Assembly (NCBI GenBank): GCA_028284665.1
Contig: JANQRG010000037.1
Coordinates: 101,810 to 165,809 of the forward strand
From: Croceivirga sp.
Lineage (GTDB): Bacteria; Bacteroidota; Bacteroidia; Flavobacteriales; Flavobacteriaceae
Direction: 5' to 3'
Length of the DNA stretch: 64,000 bases
A model generated the notes under the pieces. The model did not search any database and had not been told where the DNA came from. It was given only the letters and a program-made list of their open reading frames with translations. Shown here one piece after another: positions 16,718-26,134 of this stretch; position 1 is the first letter of the stretch, and each line of letters begins with the position of its first letter. Made by a program: the position numbers and the translations under genes.

Positions 16718-18360
16718 TACAAGGCTTTGGTTTCGATAAAGAAATTACGGTCGATGACCAATTCTTTTCCTTCGACAGACTCGGTCTTCCATTCGGAGTT
16801 TTTCTTTGGGAACAGCCACTTTTCTTTAGCATCCACAAACACGCGAACCGGCATATCGAAATCTTCCCTGACCTTAGTGTAGCGATATTTCAAGCTTTCT
16901 CCATCAAATTGATACTCCAGCAGAGGTACATCTGTGGTCCTCAAATATTGGTCAAAAAAGGCGGAAAGGTCCTTCCCGGTTTCCTTGCTCAAAAAATCTT
17001 CGATTTGTTGCGTTGTCACCGTTTGATGGTAAAAAGTCGCATTCATTTTTCGTAGTGTTTGGCGCCATTTTTCGTCATCTTCAACCAATTGTCTAAGGGT
17101 GTGAAGGATGTTAGCTCCTTTGTAGTACATGTCTCCGGAGCCCCTACGGTTGAGATTATATCGGCCAATAATTGTGTTATCGTTTTGGATCCGTTTTCGG
17201 GTGCCAATAACATAATCTGCTGCGGCTTGCGTACCAAAATGGTAATCGAGATAAAGATTTTCTGAATAGGCGGTGAAGCCCTCATGGATCCACATATCGG
17301 CAATGTCTTTATACGTTATGCTGTTGGCAAACCATTCATGGCCTGCCTCATGGATGATAATGAAATCGAACTTTAACCCCCATCCTGAATCGGATAGGTC
17401 TGTTCCGCGATACCCGTTCTGATACCCGTTACCGTAGGTCACCGAGCTCTGGTGTTCCATTCCCAGGTAAGGGACCTCGACCAATTTAAAACCGTCTTCA
17501 TAAAAAGGGTAGGGGCCGAACCAGTGCTCAAAGGCTTCCAACATCATAGGAGTTTGCTTGAACTGGTGTTTGGCCTTCTCCAGATTGTCTCGAAGTACCC
17601 AATAGTCGAGATCGAGGGTGCCCTTTTCTCCTTGATATTGTTCTCCAAAATGGATATAATCTCCAATATTGACATTTACCCCATAGTTGTTAATGGGGCT
17701 GCTCACAAACCAATGGGTGGTCTTCATCGTTTCGGTTTCCTCAATTCTTTCCAACCGGCCGTTAGAAACGTTCATCAGATGTTTGGGAAAGCTGACACTA
17801 ATACGCATACTATCTACCTCGTCATACATATGGTCTTTATTGGGCCACCAGATACTCGCTCCCAGCCCTTGGCAAGAGGTAGCGATAAAGGGCTTGCCGT
17901 TGGCATCTTCTTTCCAGGAGAACCCACCATCCCAGGGAGCGCGTACTGCTTCTTTAGGGTGCCCGGAATAATGCACTACGATTTCGTTTAGGGCACCTTT
18001 GTTTTGCGGTTGATCTAATAACACCATATAGGCATTACTACCTTCCTTTCGATAGGAAAGTTCCGTATTGTCCTGGGTAATTTTTTCAATTTTTAACGGA
18101 GGTTGCAGATCGATCTGTAGCGTATTCTTTTCTTCGAGCACCTTGTATTGAATGGTATTTTGCCCGGAAATATATTTGTTTTCGGGATCTACAGTGATCT
18201 CCAGGTGATAATAGGTGAGGTCCCACCACTCCCGCTCAGGAGTAATGCTACCCCTTAGAAACTCCTCTTGGGTGAAACTCAAGTCTTGCTGTGCGTAGGC
18301 GCAAAACCCTAAAAAAAGACTACAATAGAATATCACTTGTTTTGTCAAACGTCTTTTCAT
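16717..18360 (-). CDS. M1-family metallopeptidase (aminopeptidase N-like), exported
   Basis: A 547-residue zinc peptidase with a signal peptide (residues 1-23, ending AYAQ). The HExxH zinc site IIHEAGHEWFAN (His337-His341) and the third ligand in DMWIHEGFTAYSE are complete. The exopeptidase motif appears as LGMEHQSSVTYGNG, with GMEHQ in place of GAMEN. The N-terminal saddle domain (30-230) is present, but the long C-terminal ARM domain of large M1 enzymes is missing, as in short bacterial members. It trims peptides or proteins outside the cytoplasm. It is the first gene of the coupled block with arginase-like, nitrilase and GNAT genes. Confidence 0.88.
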   Translation of the reverse strand: MKRRLTKQVIFYCSLFLGFCAYAQQDLSFTQEEFLRGSITPEREWWDLTYYHLEITVDPENKYISGQNTIQYKVLEEKNTLQIDLQPPLKIEKITQDNTELSYRKEGSNAYMVLLDQPQNKGALNEIVVHYSGHPKEAVRAPWDGGFSWKEDANGKPFIATSCQGLGASIWWPNKDHMYDEVDSMRISVSFPKHLMNVSNGRLERIEETETMKTTHWFVSSPINNYGVNVNIGDYIHFGEQYQGEKGTLDLDYWVLRDNLEKAKHQFKQTPMMLEAFEHWFGPYPFYEDGFKLVEVPYLGMEHQSSVTYGNGYQNGYRGTDLSDSGWGLKFDFIIIHEAGHEWFANSITYKDIADMWIHEGFTAYSENLYLDYHFGTQAAADYVIGTRKRIQNDNTIIGRYNLNRRGSGDMYYKGANILHTLRQLVEDDEKWRQTLRKMNATFYHQTVTTQQIEDFLSKETGKDLSAFFDQYLRTTDVPLLEYQFDGESLKYRYTKVREDFDMPVRVFVDAKEKWLFPKKNSEWKTESVEGKELVIDRNFFIETKAL

Positions 18361-18366
18361 CTTAGC

Positions 18367-18990
18367 TTAATTGCGTTCATGTTTTTTATAGAAATGGTAG
18401 GTATGCCAGGAACAAATGGGCCCCAGTAGCGCATAGAAAAAACCAGGAAGCCCAATCCCAATTCCAATTTCAAAGAGTGCCAGGATCACAGAAATAATAG
18501 CTACGATAACAAAAATGGAAAAATGCCGTGTGTAGAAATACAAATGGATTGCGTTTTTCATGGAGCGGCATTTTTTAAATGCTCGGTAATACATCATAGT
18601 AAAACACAGAAAAATGAGCGAAAAGCCGATGCCGTACATTACAAAAAGATTTGCTAAATCTGTTCTTGTTTTTACGCCTTCCCCCATCAACGATTGCACC
18701 ATAGATTTCAAGGGAAACACGTAGTATAATGCCACAAACAATAAAATGCAATTGAGTACAATGATCCAGTTATCTATGTATTTGGTGCGCCTAAAGAAAT
18801 TATAGTGTACCCACCATAGTGCTACCAATACGAAGAAGCTCACCGAAAAACTGAGGAATCCCGTAGCGGTGGTTTTGTTCAGGGCAAGGTCGCTGTTCAT
18901 ATCAAAATTGACCACCATCAGTGTGGCCGCAAAAGCAAAAACACCATCACTTAATGCCTCGACCCGGCTAATATTGTGCGGCCATTTCAT
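18367..18990 (-). CDS. TMEM175-family (DUF1211) membrane protein, probable cation channel
   Basis: A 207-residue protein with about six membrane helices. The N-terminal signature RVEALSDGVFAFAATLMVVNF is the conserved pore helix of bacterial TMEM175 homologues, which form leaky potassium-permeable channels as tetramers. Length fits the single-repeat bacterial type. It lies 6 bp upstream of the M1 peptidase gene on the same strand and 9 bp after the propeller-SnoaL gene, so a long minus-strand transcript is likely. Confidence 0.85.
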   Translation of the reverse strand: MKWPHNISRVEALSDGVFAFAATLMVVNFDMNSDLALNKTTATGFLSFSVSFFVLVALWWVHYNFFRRTKYIDNWIIVLNCILLFVALYYVFPLKSMVQSLMGEGVKTRTDLANLFVMYGIGFSLIFLCFTMMYYRAFKKCRSMKNAIHLYFYTRHFSIFVIVAIISVILALFEIGIGIGLPGFFYALLGPICSWHTYHFYKKHERN

Positions 18991-18999
18991 CTCGGAAAA

Positions 19000-20517
19000 T
19001 TATTGAATAAAGGTGACTCTGGCAATTTTGCCGTTTTCCACTTCGTAGATGGCCACTGCGGAAAAGTTCTGTCCATTTATGGTCAGATACTCTTCATCGA
19101 TGACCTTATTTCCTATGACGATACGTTTTTTGATCTCGCAATTAAGATCGGGAGTGTTTTCAAAGAAACCCTGGTACATTTTTCGCATTTGCTCCTGTCC
19201 TTCCCCAGTTTTAGTTTCAGGATAGTTAAACAACTGTACCTCTTCGCTGTAGGTCGCTAAAAAAGCGTCGATATCCCTGTTGTTGTAAGCGTCCAGTTGT
19301 TCTTGAACGATGGCAACAGGGTCTTCGGCATCTTGCTTTTCAAAAAGAAAGGTCATACTTGCGATCTCTTCATTTCGGATCTGGTAAATAGCCACCTGAT
19401 GATTTTCCACGCCATCGTCAAAGGCCATTTCCTCGTCAATTACCGTATTCCCAAGAACAATTCTTTTTTGAACGATAACACTTGTCGAATCCGTTCGTTG
19501 AAAGTAGTCACCGTAACTTTTGCGCATTTGCTCGCGCCCAACATACAGGGTATCTCCCGGTAATCGTTGTACCACCACATTTTGGGCATAACAGGACACA
19601 AAACCTTCTAGGTCCCTGGCGTTGTACGTGGCTACCTGCTTGTCTACAATTTGCTCAGGAGATGCTTCTGCCACTAGTACTAAGCTTGTTCCTGTGGAAT
19701 TAATTGCCATTCGGGTAATGGTATACATATCCGGGTCTTCAAATTCCGCAACCAATTCCCAGGAGCCGTCTTTCTTAGGATGATATTTTAGTAGTCTGCT
19801 TCCCCGTGCCGTCAACAAGGTGCCGTCCGGGAGCCAACAAAAATCTTGGGCGCCATCAGGTCTGATTATGGGTTCAGTAGCTCCTGAGATGGGATCCATA
19901 GCTTTAAGCATAGGGCCCTCTTCGGAGAAGTCAAGAAAACTGATCTTCTTGGAGTTCGGGATGTCCAGAAGGGAGCGCCCCACCTGTTTTTGGAAGGTAT
20001 AATTAGAATTGTCTTTTAAATGGCTAACGACCAGGTCCATGCGGTCTTCCACTAAAACCGTGTTTATCAGGATGTCTTTGGAATACCAAAGATGGTACCC
20101 CACTTTAGCATCCTGTAAAATAGGGGTGGACTTTCCGGTTGTGGTATCATAGCGATACAGTCGTTGTAAACCTGTGGTGTCCAACCGAATCGCAGAAATA
20201 GCATTACTTCCGGGTATTCGGGTTGGGGAGTATTCGCTCCCACCGGGTGTGTCCGTTAACCATTTGGATTGGCCTGTGGTGATATCATACCTTCTGATAT
20301 CGGTTTGCCCGTTTCTTGTTCCTGAAAAAATCAGGGTAGTATCATCATAAAAATAGGGTTGGTTGTCATACCCCTGATTATTTGAAATGTTGGTTTTGTT
20401 CGTGAGTTTCGGGATACCTTCGGCGATTTCCAAATCAAACAAGTAGATTTCCGTATTGGGTTGCGCATAGACCAAAGATCCTGATAGGATGCTAATGATC
20501 AAGAGATACTGTTTCAT
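19000..20517 (-). CDS. Exported TolB-like beta-propeller fused to two SnoaL-like domains
   Basis: The ORF track starts at 20553, inside the trehalose gene. The ATG at 20517 gives MKQYLLIISILSGSLVYAQ, a clean signal peptide, and lies just after the upstream stop, so it is preferred. Residues about 20-290 are propeller-like, with repeats such as DNQPYFYDDTTLIFSG. Two tandem NTF2/SnoaL-like domains follow (about 300-400 and 410-505); both carry the series ATYNARD / DAYNNRD ... EQMRK ... VIDEE. SnoaL-like domains hold small hydrophobic ligands or act as isomerases. The fusion is unusual and the job is unknown. Confidence 0.75.
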   Translation of the reverse strand: MKQYLLIISILSGSLVYAQPNTEIYLFDLEIAEGIPKLTNKTNISNNQGYDNQPYFYDDTTLIFSGTRNGQTDIRRYDITTGQSKWLTDTPGGSEYSPTRIPGSNAISAIRLDTTGLQRLYRYDTTTGKSTPILQDAKVGYHLWYSKDILINTVLVEDRMDLVVSHLKDNSNYTFQKQVGRSLLDIPNSKKISFLDFSEEGPMLKAMDPISGATEPIIRPDGAQDFCWLPDGTLLTARGSRLLKYHPKKDGSWELVAEFEDPDMYTITRMAINSTGTSLVLVAEASPEQIVDKQVATYNARDLEGFVSCYAQNVVVQRLPGDTLYVGREQMRKSYGDYFQRTDSTSVIVQKRIVLGNTVIDEEMAFDDGVENHQVAIYQIRNEEIASMTFLFEKQDAEDPVAIVQEQLDAYNNRDIDAFLATYSEEVQLFNYPETKTGEGQEQMRKMYQGFFENTPDLNCEIKKRIVIGNKVIDEEYLTINGQNFSAVAIYEVENGKIARVTFIQ

Positions 20518-20518
20518 A

Positions 20519-22732
20519 TTAGGAAGGATTGACAAAGCTCTTAAGAAGTTCACGAACGCGTTTTACGCCTTCTACGTGGTATTTTGCCTTAGTCTTTTTT
20601 AATCCCACTTTAACGGTAAAGGCAGAATTTGGAAGCTCCTGAAACATAAATTCGTCCGTCCAGTCATCGCCAATGGAGAAGACAAAATCATACTCTTTTT
20701 CACTAAGCATTCGTACTGCAGCCCTTCCTTTGTTGACATTACTGCTTTTTACTTCCATGACTTTGTTGCCATTGAGTACACTAATGTCATCGTTTCCAAT
20801 TAAGCTGGTAAGTACCGTGTTTAATTCTGTGGCCCGCTTTTCGCCAAAATCCGGGTCGGTATTGCGATAATGCCATGCCAGGGAATAATTTTTTTCTTCT
20901 ATAAAGGAACCGGGAGTCCTGTCTACAAAGGATTCCAACACCGGGGTAATCTTATCCATCCAGGCTTTTTTCACCTTTTCCAAAAGTTGAAAGGGTTTTC
21001 CGTTCCGGGAAATCCATACCCCGTGCTCCACGATCATGTTGTATTTTTTATCCAGGAACCATTTGGAAAAGGTCTCTTTGTCCCGTCCGCTGATTAGAAA
21101 TAGGGTTGTTCCTTCCTGATGATGAAGCGTATCTAACAATTCATATAACTCCTTGTCCGGAGCTGCCTTTTGTGGGTCTTTATGGAACCCCACAAGGGTC
21201 CCATCATAATCCAGGAATAACAAACGGTTTTTTGCAACTTTATAGTCTTCCAACATGCCATTTAGGATCCCTGGATTCAATTTTTGAGAGACATAGGGAT
21301 CTGCTCCTTGTTTTTTAGCTTTCAGCGAGTTCATGAACTCATTCGCCCAGACTTCTACATTATATCGGCGCAACCTGTTTTGCAAAAAGATGTTCCGGGC
21401 CATTTGTTGTTCTTTGGGCATCTCAATGGCCATTTTTAAGGTGTCCGCTTGTTGCTCAAAATTGTTAGGGTTTATGAGCAAAGCTTCGTTCATTTCGTAG
21501 GCGGAACCTGCCATTTCGCTTAAGATGAGCACTCCGGTTTTATCCGTTCGGGTAGCAATGTATTCTTTAGCTACCAGGTTCATGCCATCTCGTAGTGGCG
21601 TTAACCAGGCAATGTCACAAGAAGTATAGAGATCTATAAGATTCTCAAAAGGTAGCGATCGGTAGAAATACCAAATCGGTGTCCAGTTCACTGTGGAGAG
21701 TTCTCCGTTTATCCTCCCAACCAGCTCATCGATCTCACGCTTTAACAATTTGTACTGGGGAACGTTGGCGCGGGAAGGGACGGCTAAAATAATCAAGCGT
21801 ACCCGCTCCTTGTAGTCCGGATACTTGTTCAAAAAATACTCAAAGGCGTTAATGCGTTTGGCAATACCTTTGCTATAGTCCAGTCGGTCAATAGAAACAA
21901 TTAATTTGGTTCCCGGAGCTGATGCTTTGTGATCATCAAGCTTTTGCTGCAGATCCGTACGTTCCTTTCCTTTAAGTGCATTGCTGACTTTTGCCGCGCT
22001 ATGGAATTTTTCATAATCAATTCCCATAGGGAAGGAATCTACCTTGATTACGCGATTTTCCAGGTAGACATCATTGAAACTCACATCCAAGCCCAACAAT
22101 CGCCGAACAGAACTTAAAAAATGACGCTCATAATCATAGGTATGAAAGCCGATGAGGTCTGCCCCTAACAGCCCTTCCAGAACCTCTTCCCGCCAGGGCA
22201 AGGTCCTGAAGATCTCATACGAAGGGAAAGGGATATGCAAAAAGAAACCTATAGTAGCTTCCGGGCGTTTTTCTTTTACCATTTGGGGTACCAACATCAA
22301 TTGATAATCATGTACCCAAATAATGTCATCATCATTAGATTGCTCCAAAATGGCGTTTGCAAACTTTTGATTTACGGCTTTGTAGGTCTCCCAAAACTCC
22401 AATTCAAATTCCGTATACTCCAGGAAATAGTGAAATAAGGGCCACACCGTGCGATTACTAAAACCAAAATAAAAGCCTTCCATCTCTGCGGTTGTCAAAG
22501 GCACCCGCAAACATCCATGAACCTGTAACGCCTTGTCAATATCTTGCTCCAGCTCGGGTGGAGTATCCTCCTTGGTCAATCCGGACCATCCAATCCAAAG
22601 ACTCTCTCCCCCGTGATGCACAGACTTCATTCCGGTAGCTAATCCTCCAACACTGGGTTTTGCTGTAAGCCCACCATCACTTATTTGCAATTGTACTGGT
22701 AGCCTATTAGAAATAATTATAGTTTTACTCAT
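20519..22732 (-). CDS. Bifunctional trehalose-6-phosphate synthase/phosphatase
   Basis: A 737-residue fusion. Residues 1-470 are a GT20 synthase (OtsA-like) that joins UDP-glucose and glucose-6-phosphate: [27 protein letters not shown] and the [10 protein letters not shown] donor site are all visible. From about residue 490 on it is a HAD-type phosphatase (OtsB-like) with [12 protein letters not shown] (nucleophile Asp near 505) and [12 protein letters not shown]. The product is trehalose, a compatible solute and stress protectant. It is divergent from the GH15 gene with a 94-bp shared upstream region. Fused enzymes of this kind are common in Bacteroidota. Confidence 0.92.
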   Translation of the reverse strand: MSKTIIISNRLPVQLQISDGGLTAKPSVGGLATGMKSVHHGGESLWIGWSGLTKEDTPPELEQDIDKALQVHGCLRVPLTTAEMEGFYFGFSNRTVWPLFHYFLEYTEFELEFWETYKAVNQKFANAILEQSNDDDIIWVHDYQLMLVPQMVKEKRPEATIGFFLHIPFPSYEIFRTLPWREEVLEGLLGADLIGFHTYDYERHFLSSVRRLLGLDVSFNDVYLENRVIKVDSFPMGIDYEKFHSAAKVSNALKGKERTDLQQKLDDHKASAPGTKLIVSIDRLDYSKGIAKRINAFEYFLNKYPDYKERVRLIILAVPSRANVPQYKLLKREIDELVGRINGELSTVNWTPIWYFYRSLPFENLIDLYTSCDIAWLTPLRDGMNLVAKEYIATRTDKTGVLILSEMAGSAYEMNEALLINPNNFEQQADTLKMAIEMPKEQQMARNIFLQNRLRRYNVEVWANEFMNSLKAKKQGADPYVSQKLNPGILNGMLEDYKVAKNRLLFLDYDGTLVGFHKDPQKAAPDKELYELLDTLHHQEGTTLFLISGRDKETFSKWFLDKKYNMIVEHGVWISRNGKPFQLLEKVKKAWMDKITPVLESFVDRTPGSFIEEKNYSLAWHYRNTDPDFGEKRATELNTVLTSLIGNDDISVLNGNKVMEVKSSNVNKGRAAVRMLSEKEYDFVFSIGDDWTDEFMFQELPNSAFTVKVGLKKTKAKYHVEGVKRVRELLKSFVNPS

Positions 22733-22826
22733 CGGTTAGTTTTTAACGGGAATGTAATAAACTGGCAGATTTTTCGATTATTAGAAAGAAAATACGTACA
22801 AAACTACCAAAAGATAAGAACTTAGC

Positions 22827-24626
22827 ATGGATAACCTAAATTACGGAATTATTGGCAACTGTAGAAGTGCGGCGCTTATTTCAGCAACCGGATCGTTGGA
22901 TTGGTGTTGTTTGCCCCAATTTGACGCTTCTTCGGTATTTGCGAAGCTTTTGGACGTTAAAAAGGGAGGGAGTTTTGAGATTATTACGAAATACAATTAC
23001 GAGATCACCCAGAAATACCATCCTAACACCGCTTTATTGATCACGCGTTTCTCGGATGGGGAAAATATCTTTGAACTCCATGACTTTATGCCTCGATATT
23101 ACAAGCCTAATGGGCGGTATAACGCTCCTCCGGAGATCATCAGGTATGTAAAACACATTGCCGGGGCGCCTAAGTTTACCGTTTTGTACGATCCAAGGCT
23201 GGAATATGCCAAAGGGGAGACCACGCATCATGTAAAAGCCAATTTTATCGTAAGTATCACCAGTAGGATACAGTTTGACACCTTGTTTCTTTACACCTCC
23301 TTCAATAAAAACCATATCCTTAGCGGGGAGGAGATCACCCTTAAGGAGGACGGGTATTTTTTGGTGTGCTACAACGAAAAGATATTACGGCCTACCACTG
23401 AAAAGATCGCTTTGGAATTGGAGCGTACCAAGATCTATTGGTTGGATTGGGTTGACCGTACCCCTACCTATAAAAAATTCAACAGGGAGATTATCAGAAG
23501 TGCGATCACTTTAAAAATGCTTACGTACGACAAGTCCGGGGCTGTCCTGGCTGCGGCTACCACGTCCCTGCCGGAAACGATAGGGGAGGTGCGGAATTGG
23601 GACTATCGCTTTTGCTGGATTCGGGATGCTTCCATGGTAATCAAGGTGGTTTCCGAATTGGGACATAAAAATTCAGCCAAGCGATTTCTGCAGTTTATTA
23701 TAGATCTGATGCCGGATAAAGATGAAAAGCTACAGATCATGTACGGCATTAACGGGGAAAAGACCTTAACAGAAAAAACCCTGGATCACCTGGAAGGGTA
23801 TAAAGGGTCAAAACCTGTTCGTATAGGTAATGCAGCATATAAGCAACGACAAAATGACATTTACGGGATCCTGATGGATGTCATTTACGAACAGCTGATC
23901 AAGTTCAGCAACGACATCGAAAATGGGGAAGAGCTTTGGAGCATTACCAAGGGTATTGTCTGGATCGTAGAAAAACACTGGCGAGAGCCGGATAAGGGGA
24001 TTTGGGAATTTCGGGGAGAAGACCGGCATTTCACCTTCTCCAAGGTGCTGTGTTGGGTGGCGTTAGATAGGGCGATAAAGGTGGCGAAGATATTTGGAAA
24101 ACATCGCAAAATAGAAAAGTGGTCCGCCATTGAGCAGGAAATACGTTCCGATATCATGGAAAACGCCTGGAATGAAGACATCAAGGCATTTGCGCAGTCC
24201 TATGGCTCGTATCATCTGGATGCCTCAGTGCTGTTGATGGAGTCCTACGGGTTTATTCATGCCAAAGACCCTAAATTCATTAGCACGGTAAAAGCCATTG
24301 AAAAAGACCTTAGCAACGACGGATTACTGTATCGCTATAAGAATGAAGACGACTTTGGCCTGCCGTCTTCCTCCTTTACGATCTGTACGTTTTGGTTTAT
24401 CAATGCCTTGTTCAAAATTGGGGAAGAAGAAAAAGCGCTCCAACAATTTGAGCGTTTGTTGGGCTACAGCAACCACCTGGGATTGTTTAGCGAGGATATT
24501 GATTTCAAGAGCAAACGATTGTTGGGGAATTTTCCACAGGCCTACTCCCATTTGGCCCTGATAGAATGCGCAATTAACTTTTCCCGAAAACAGAGCGAGG
24601 AGCGAATACTGGAATCTATTAGTTGA
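22827..24626 (+). CDS. Glycoside hydrolase family 15 protein (glucoamylase/trehalase-like)
   Basis: A 599-residue cytoplasmic enzyme. The N-terminal super-beta-sandwich begins NYGIIGNCRSAALISATGSLDW, typical of GH15 proteins of this length. The (alpha/alpha)6 barrel has NWDYRFCWIRDASM and, near the end, YRYKNEDDFGLPSSSFTICTFWF. GH15 enzymes are inverting glucosidases acting on alpha-glucans; some bacterial ones are trehalases. Divergent placement beside the trehalose synthase/phosphatase gene suggests a role in trehalose or glycogen turnover, but this is inference. Its end overlaps the convergent decarboxylase by 8 bp. Confidence 0.85.
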   Translation: MDNLNYGIIGNCRSAALISATGSLDWCCLPQFDASSVFAKLLDVKKGGSFEIITKYNYEITQKYHPNTALLITRFSDGENIFELHDFMPRYYKPNGRYNAPPEIIRYVKHIAGAPKFTVLYDPRLEYAKGETTHHVKANFIVSITSRIQFDTLFLYTSFNKNHILSGEEITLKEDGYFLVCYNEKILRPTTEKIALELERTKIYWLDWVDRTPTYKKFNREIIRSAITLKMLTYDKSGAVLAAATTSLPETIGEVRNWDYRFCWIRDASMVIKVVSELGHKNSAKRFLQFIIDLMPDKDEKLQIMYGINGEKTLTEKTLDHLEGYKGSKPVRIGNAAYKQRQNDIYGILMDVIYEQLIKFSNDIENGEELWSITKGIVWIVEKHWREPDKGIWEFRGEDRHFTFSKVLCWVALDRAIKVAKIFGKHRKIEKWSAIEQEIRSDIMENAWNEDIKAFAQSYGSYHLDASVLLMESYGFIHAKDPKFISTVKAIEKDLSNDGLLYRYKNEDDFGLPSSSFTICTFWFINALFKIGEEEKALQQFERLLGYSNHLGLFSEDIDFKSKRLLGNFPQAYSHLALIECAINFSRKQSEERILESIS

Positions 24627-26046
24627 TAGATTTCGCTACTGTTTTGATTTTCTCCATGAGTTGCGTTAAATGATCTGGCGTGGTAAACGGATTCATCAGG
24701 GAAGTTCGCAAATAAGTAATACCCCTGAGTTTGGTTTGTACAATATAGAATTCCCCATCTTCCAAAAGCTGTTGCCGGATTGCGGCGTTCAACCGGTTTA
24801 ATTCCTTGTTGGATTTTTCAGGGACAATCCATCGAAAACAGAGAATGTTGGATTGTGGATGTGTCGCCAGTTCAAAACAGGGATCATCCACCAGCAGCTT
24901 GGCAAATGACTGAGCCAGATCGTATTGACGGGTGACATATTCGTCAAACAACTGCTCGCCATAATTCTTGAGTAATACATACCAATGCAGGCACATCATG
25001 GTTTTGGTACACTCGAAGGTCATTTTACCACTTTGATACCAGATGTCTTCCTGGTTTTCTTCCAGCAAATAATCGGCCTGCTGGCTAAACGTATTTTGGG
25101 CATGGGCTTTGTTTTTAAAGAGTAAAGCGGTAGTAATTGTGGGCATCAGCAACATTTTATGTCCATCGATCACTACAGAATCGGCATCTTCAATACCCTG
25201 AAGAAGCGCTTTGTACTTTTTAGAATAGATTGCGGCACCCCCATGAGCGCCATCCACATGAAACCAAATCTTCTTTTGGCGGGCAAATTGCCCGATGGCT
25301 TCCAGATTATCGTAGGCCCCGGTGGCGGTTGAGGGAGCAGAACCAATGATAGCAAAGACTTCAATCCCTTCGGAAGTCGCCTTGTTAAAGTAAGCCTCGA
25401 GCAACGAGACATTCATGGAAAAGTCTTGTGTTGAAGGAATTTTTATGATCCCTTTTTCTCCGAGCCCCATGATTTTAGCTGCCCGATCCACACAGTAATG
25501 GGATTCTTCACAAACCATGATCCCCAGGGGTTGAGAATGTCCCTCATTCCAAACATCGTGTTTTACAATTGCCTTTCTTGCGGAGAGTAGTGCGGTTAAG
25601 TTGGCCAAACTACCTCCGGAAGTTAAAAATCCTCCGGAATCCCCGGCATACCCTATTTGCTTGCAGATGCGATCGATTACGACCCGTTCAATAGCAGAAG
25701 GCGCCATTCCCATTTCGTAAATGGCCATTCCGTTATTTAAAAGCGAACTTACCATCCCGGTAAGTGTTGTTATTGGGGCGGTTGCAGCCACCTGATGTCC
25801 AACATATTTTGGATGATGGATATGGGTGGTACGACGTAGGATTTCCGGGAAGAAATCGCTTGCAGTAGCATCTTCCATATACGCTTCCCAAAACCGGAGT
25901 TCCTCTTCTAAAGGGGTCCAATGTATGGGTTTTTGATCGCCTTTCATAGCATTGTTTAAGTGCGCCGCAATAAGATCAATTAGTTTAATTCCCTGACTTC
26001 TAAAACTATCTGGGTCATAAGCGAAAGAAAGTGATGTCTTGTTCAT
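24619..26046 (-). CDS. PLP-dependent group II decarboxylase (diaminobutyrate/aromatic type)
   Basis: A 475-residue fold-type I enzyme. The cofactor lysine is in VVIDGHKML (Lys297) and the Asp that pairs with the pyridine nitrogen in FHVDGAHGG (Asp265). LTSGGSLANLTALLSAR binds the phosphate. The family includes glutamate, aromatic amino acid and L-2,4-diaminobutyrate decarboxylases; the sequence does not let me choose. It is alone on the minus strand between GH15 (convergent, 8-bp overlap) and an exported protein (divergent). Confidence 0.85.
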   Translation of the reverse strand: MNKTSLSFAYDPDSFRSQGIKLIDLIAAHLNNAMKGDQKPIHWTPLEEELRFWEAYMEDATASDFFPEILRRTTHIHHPKYVGHQVAATAPITTLTGMVSSLLNNGMAIYEMGMAPSAIERVVIDRICKQIGYAGDSGGFLTSGGSLANLTALLSARKAIVKHDVWNEGHSQPLGIMVCEESHYCVDRAAKIMGLGEKGIIKIPSTQDFSMNVSLLEAYFNKATSEGIEVFAIIGSAPSTATGAYDNLEAIGQFARQKKIWFHVDGAHGGAAIYSKKYKALLQGIEDADSVVIDGHKMLLMPTITTALLFKNKAHAQNTFSQQADYLLEENQEDIWYQSGKMTFECTKTMMCLHWYVLLKNYGEQLFDEYVTRQYDLAQSFAKLLVDDPCFELATHPQSNILCFRWIVPEKSNKELNRLNAAIRQQLLEDGEFYIVQTKLRGITYLRTSLMNPFTTPDHLTQLMEKIKTVAKSIN

Positions 26047-26134
26047 TGCTTTAGAAAAAGAAATATAGAAAAAGCTTCAAAATTTTATGGAAAATGTAGG
26101 ATTTTAATCTCATTATTGGGTTTTAAACTCAAAA

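Noticed and set aside
17452-17991. 179-aa plus-strand ORF
   Set aside because: Antisense shadow of the M1 peptidase gene, which carries HExxH and the third zinc ligand.
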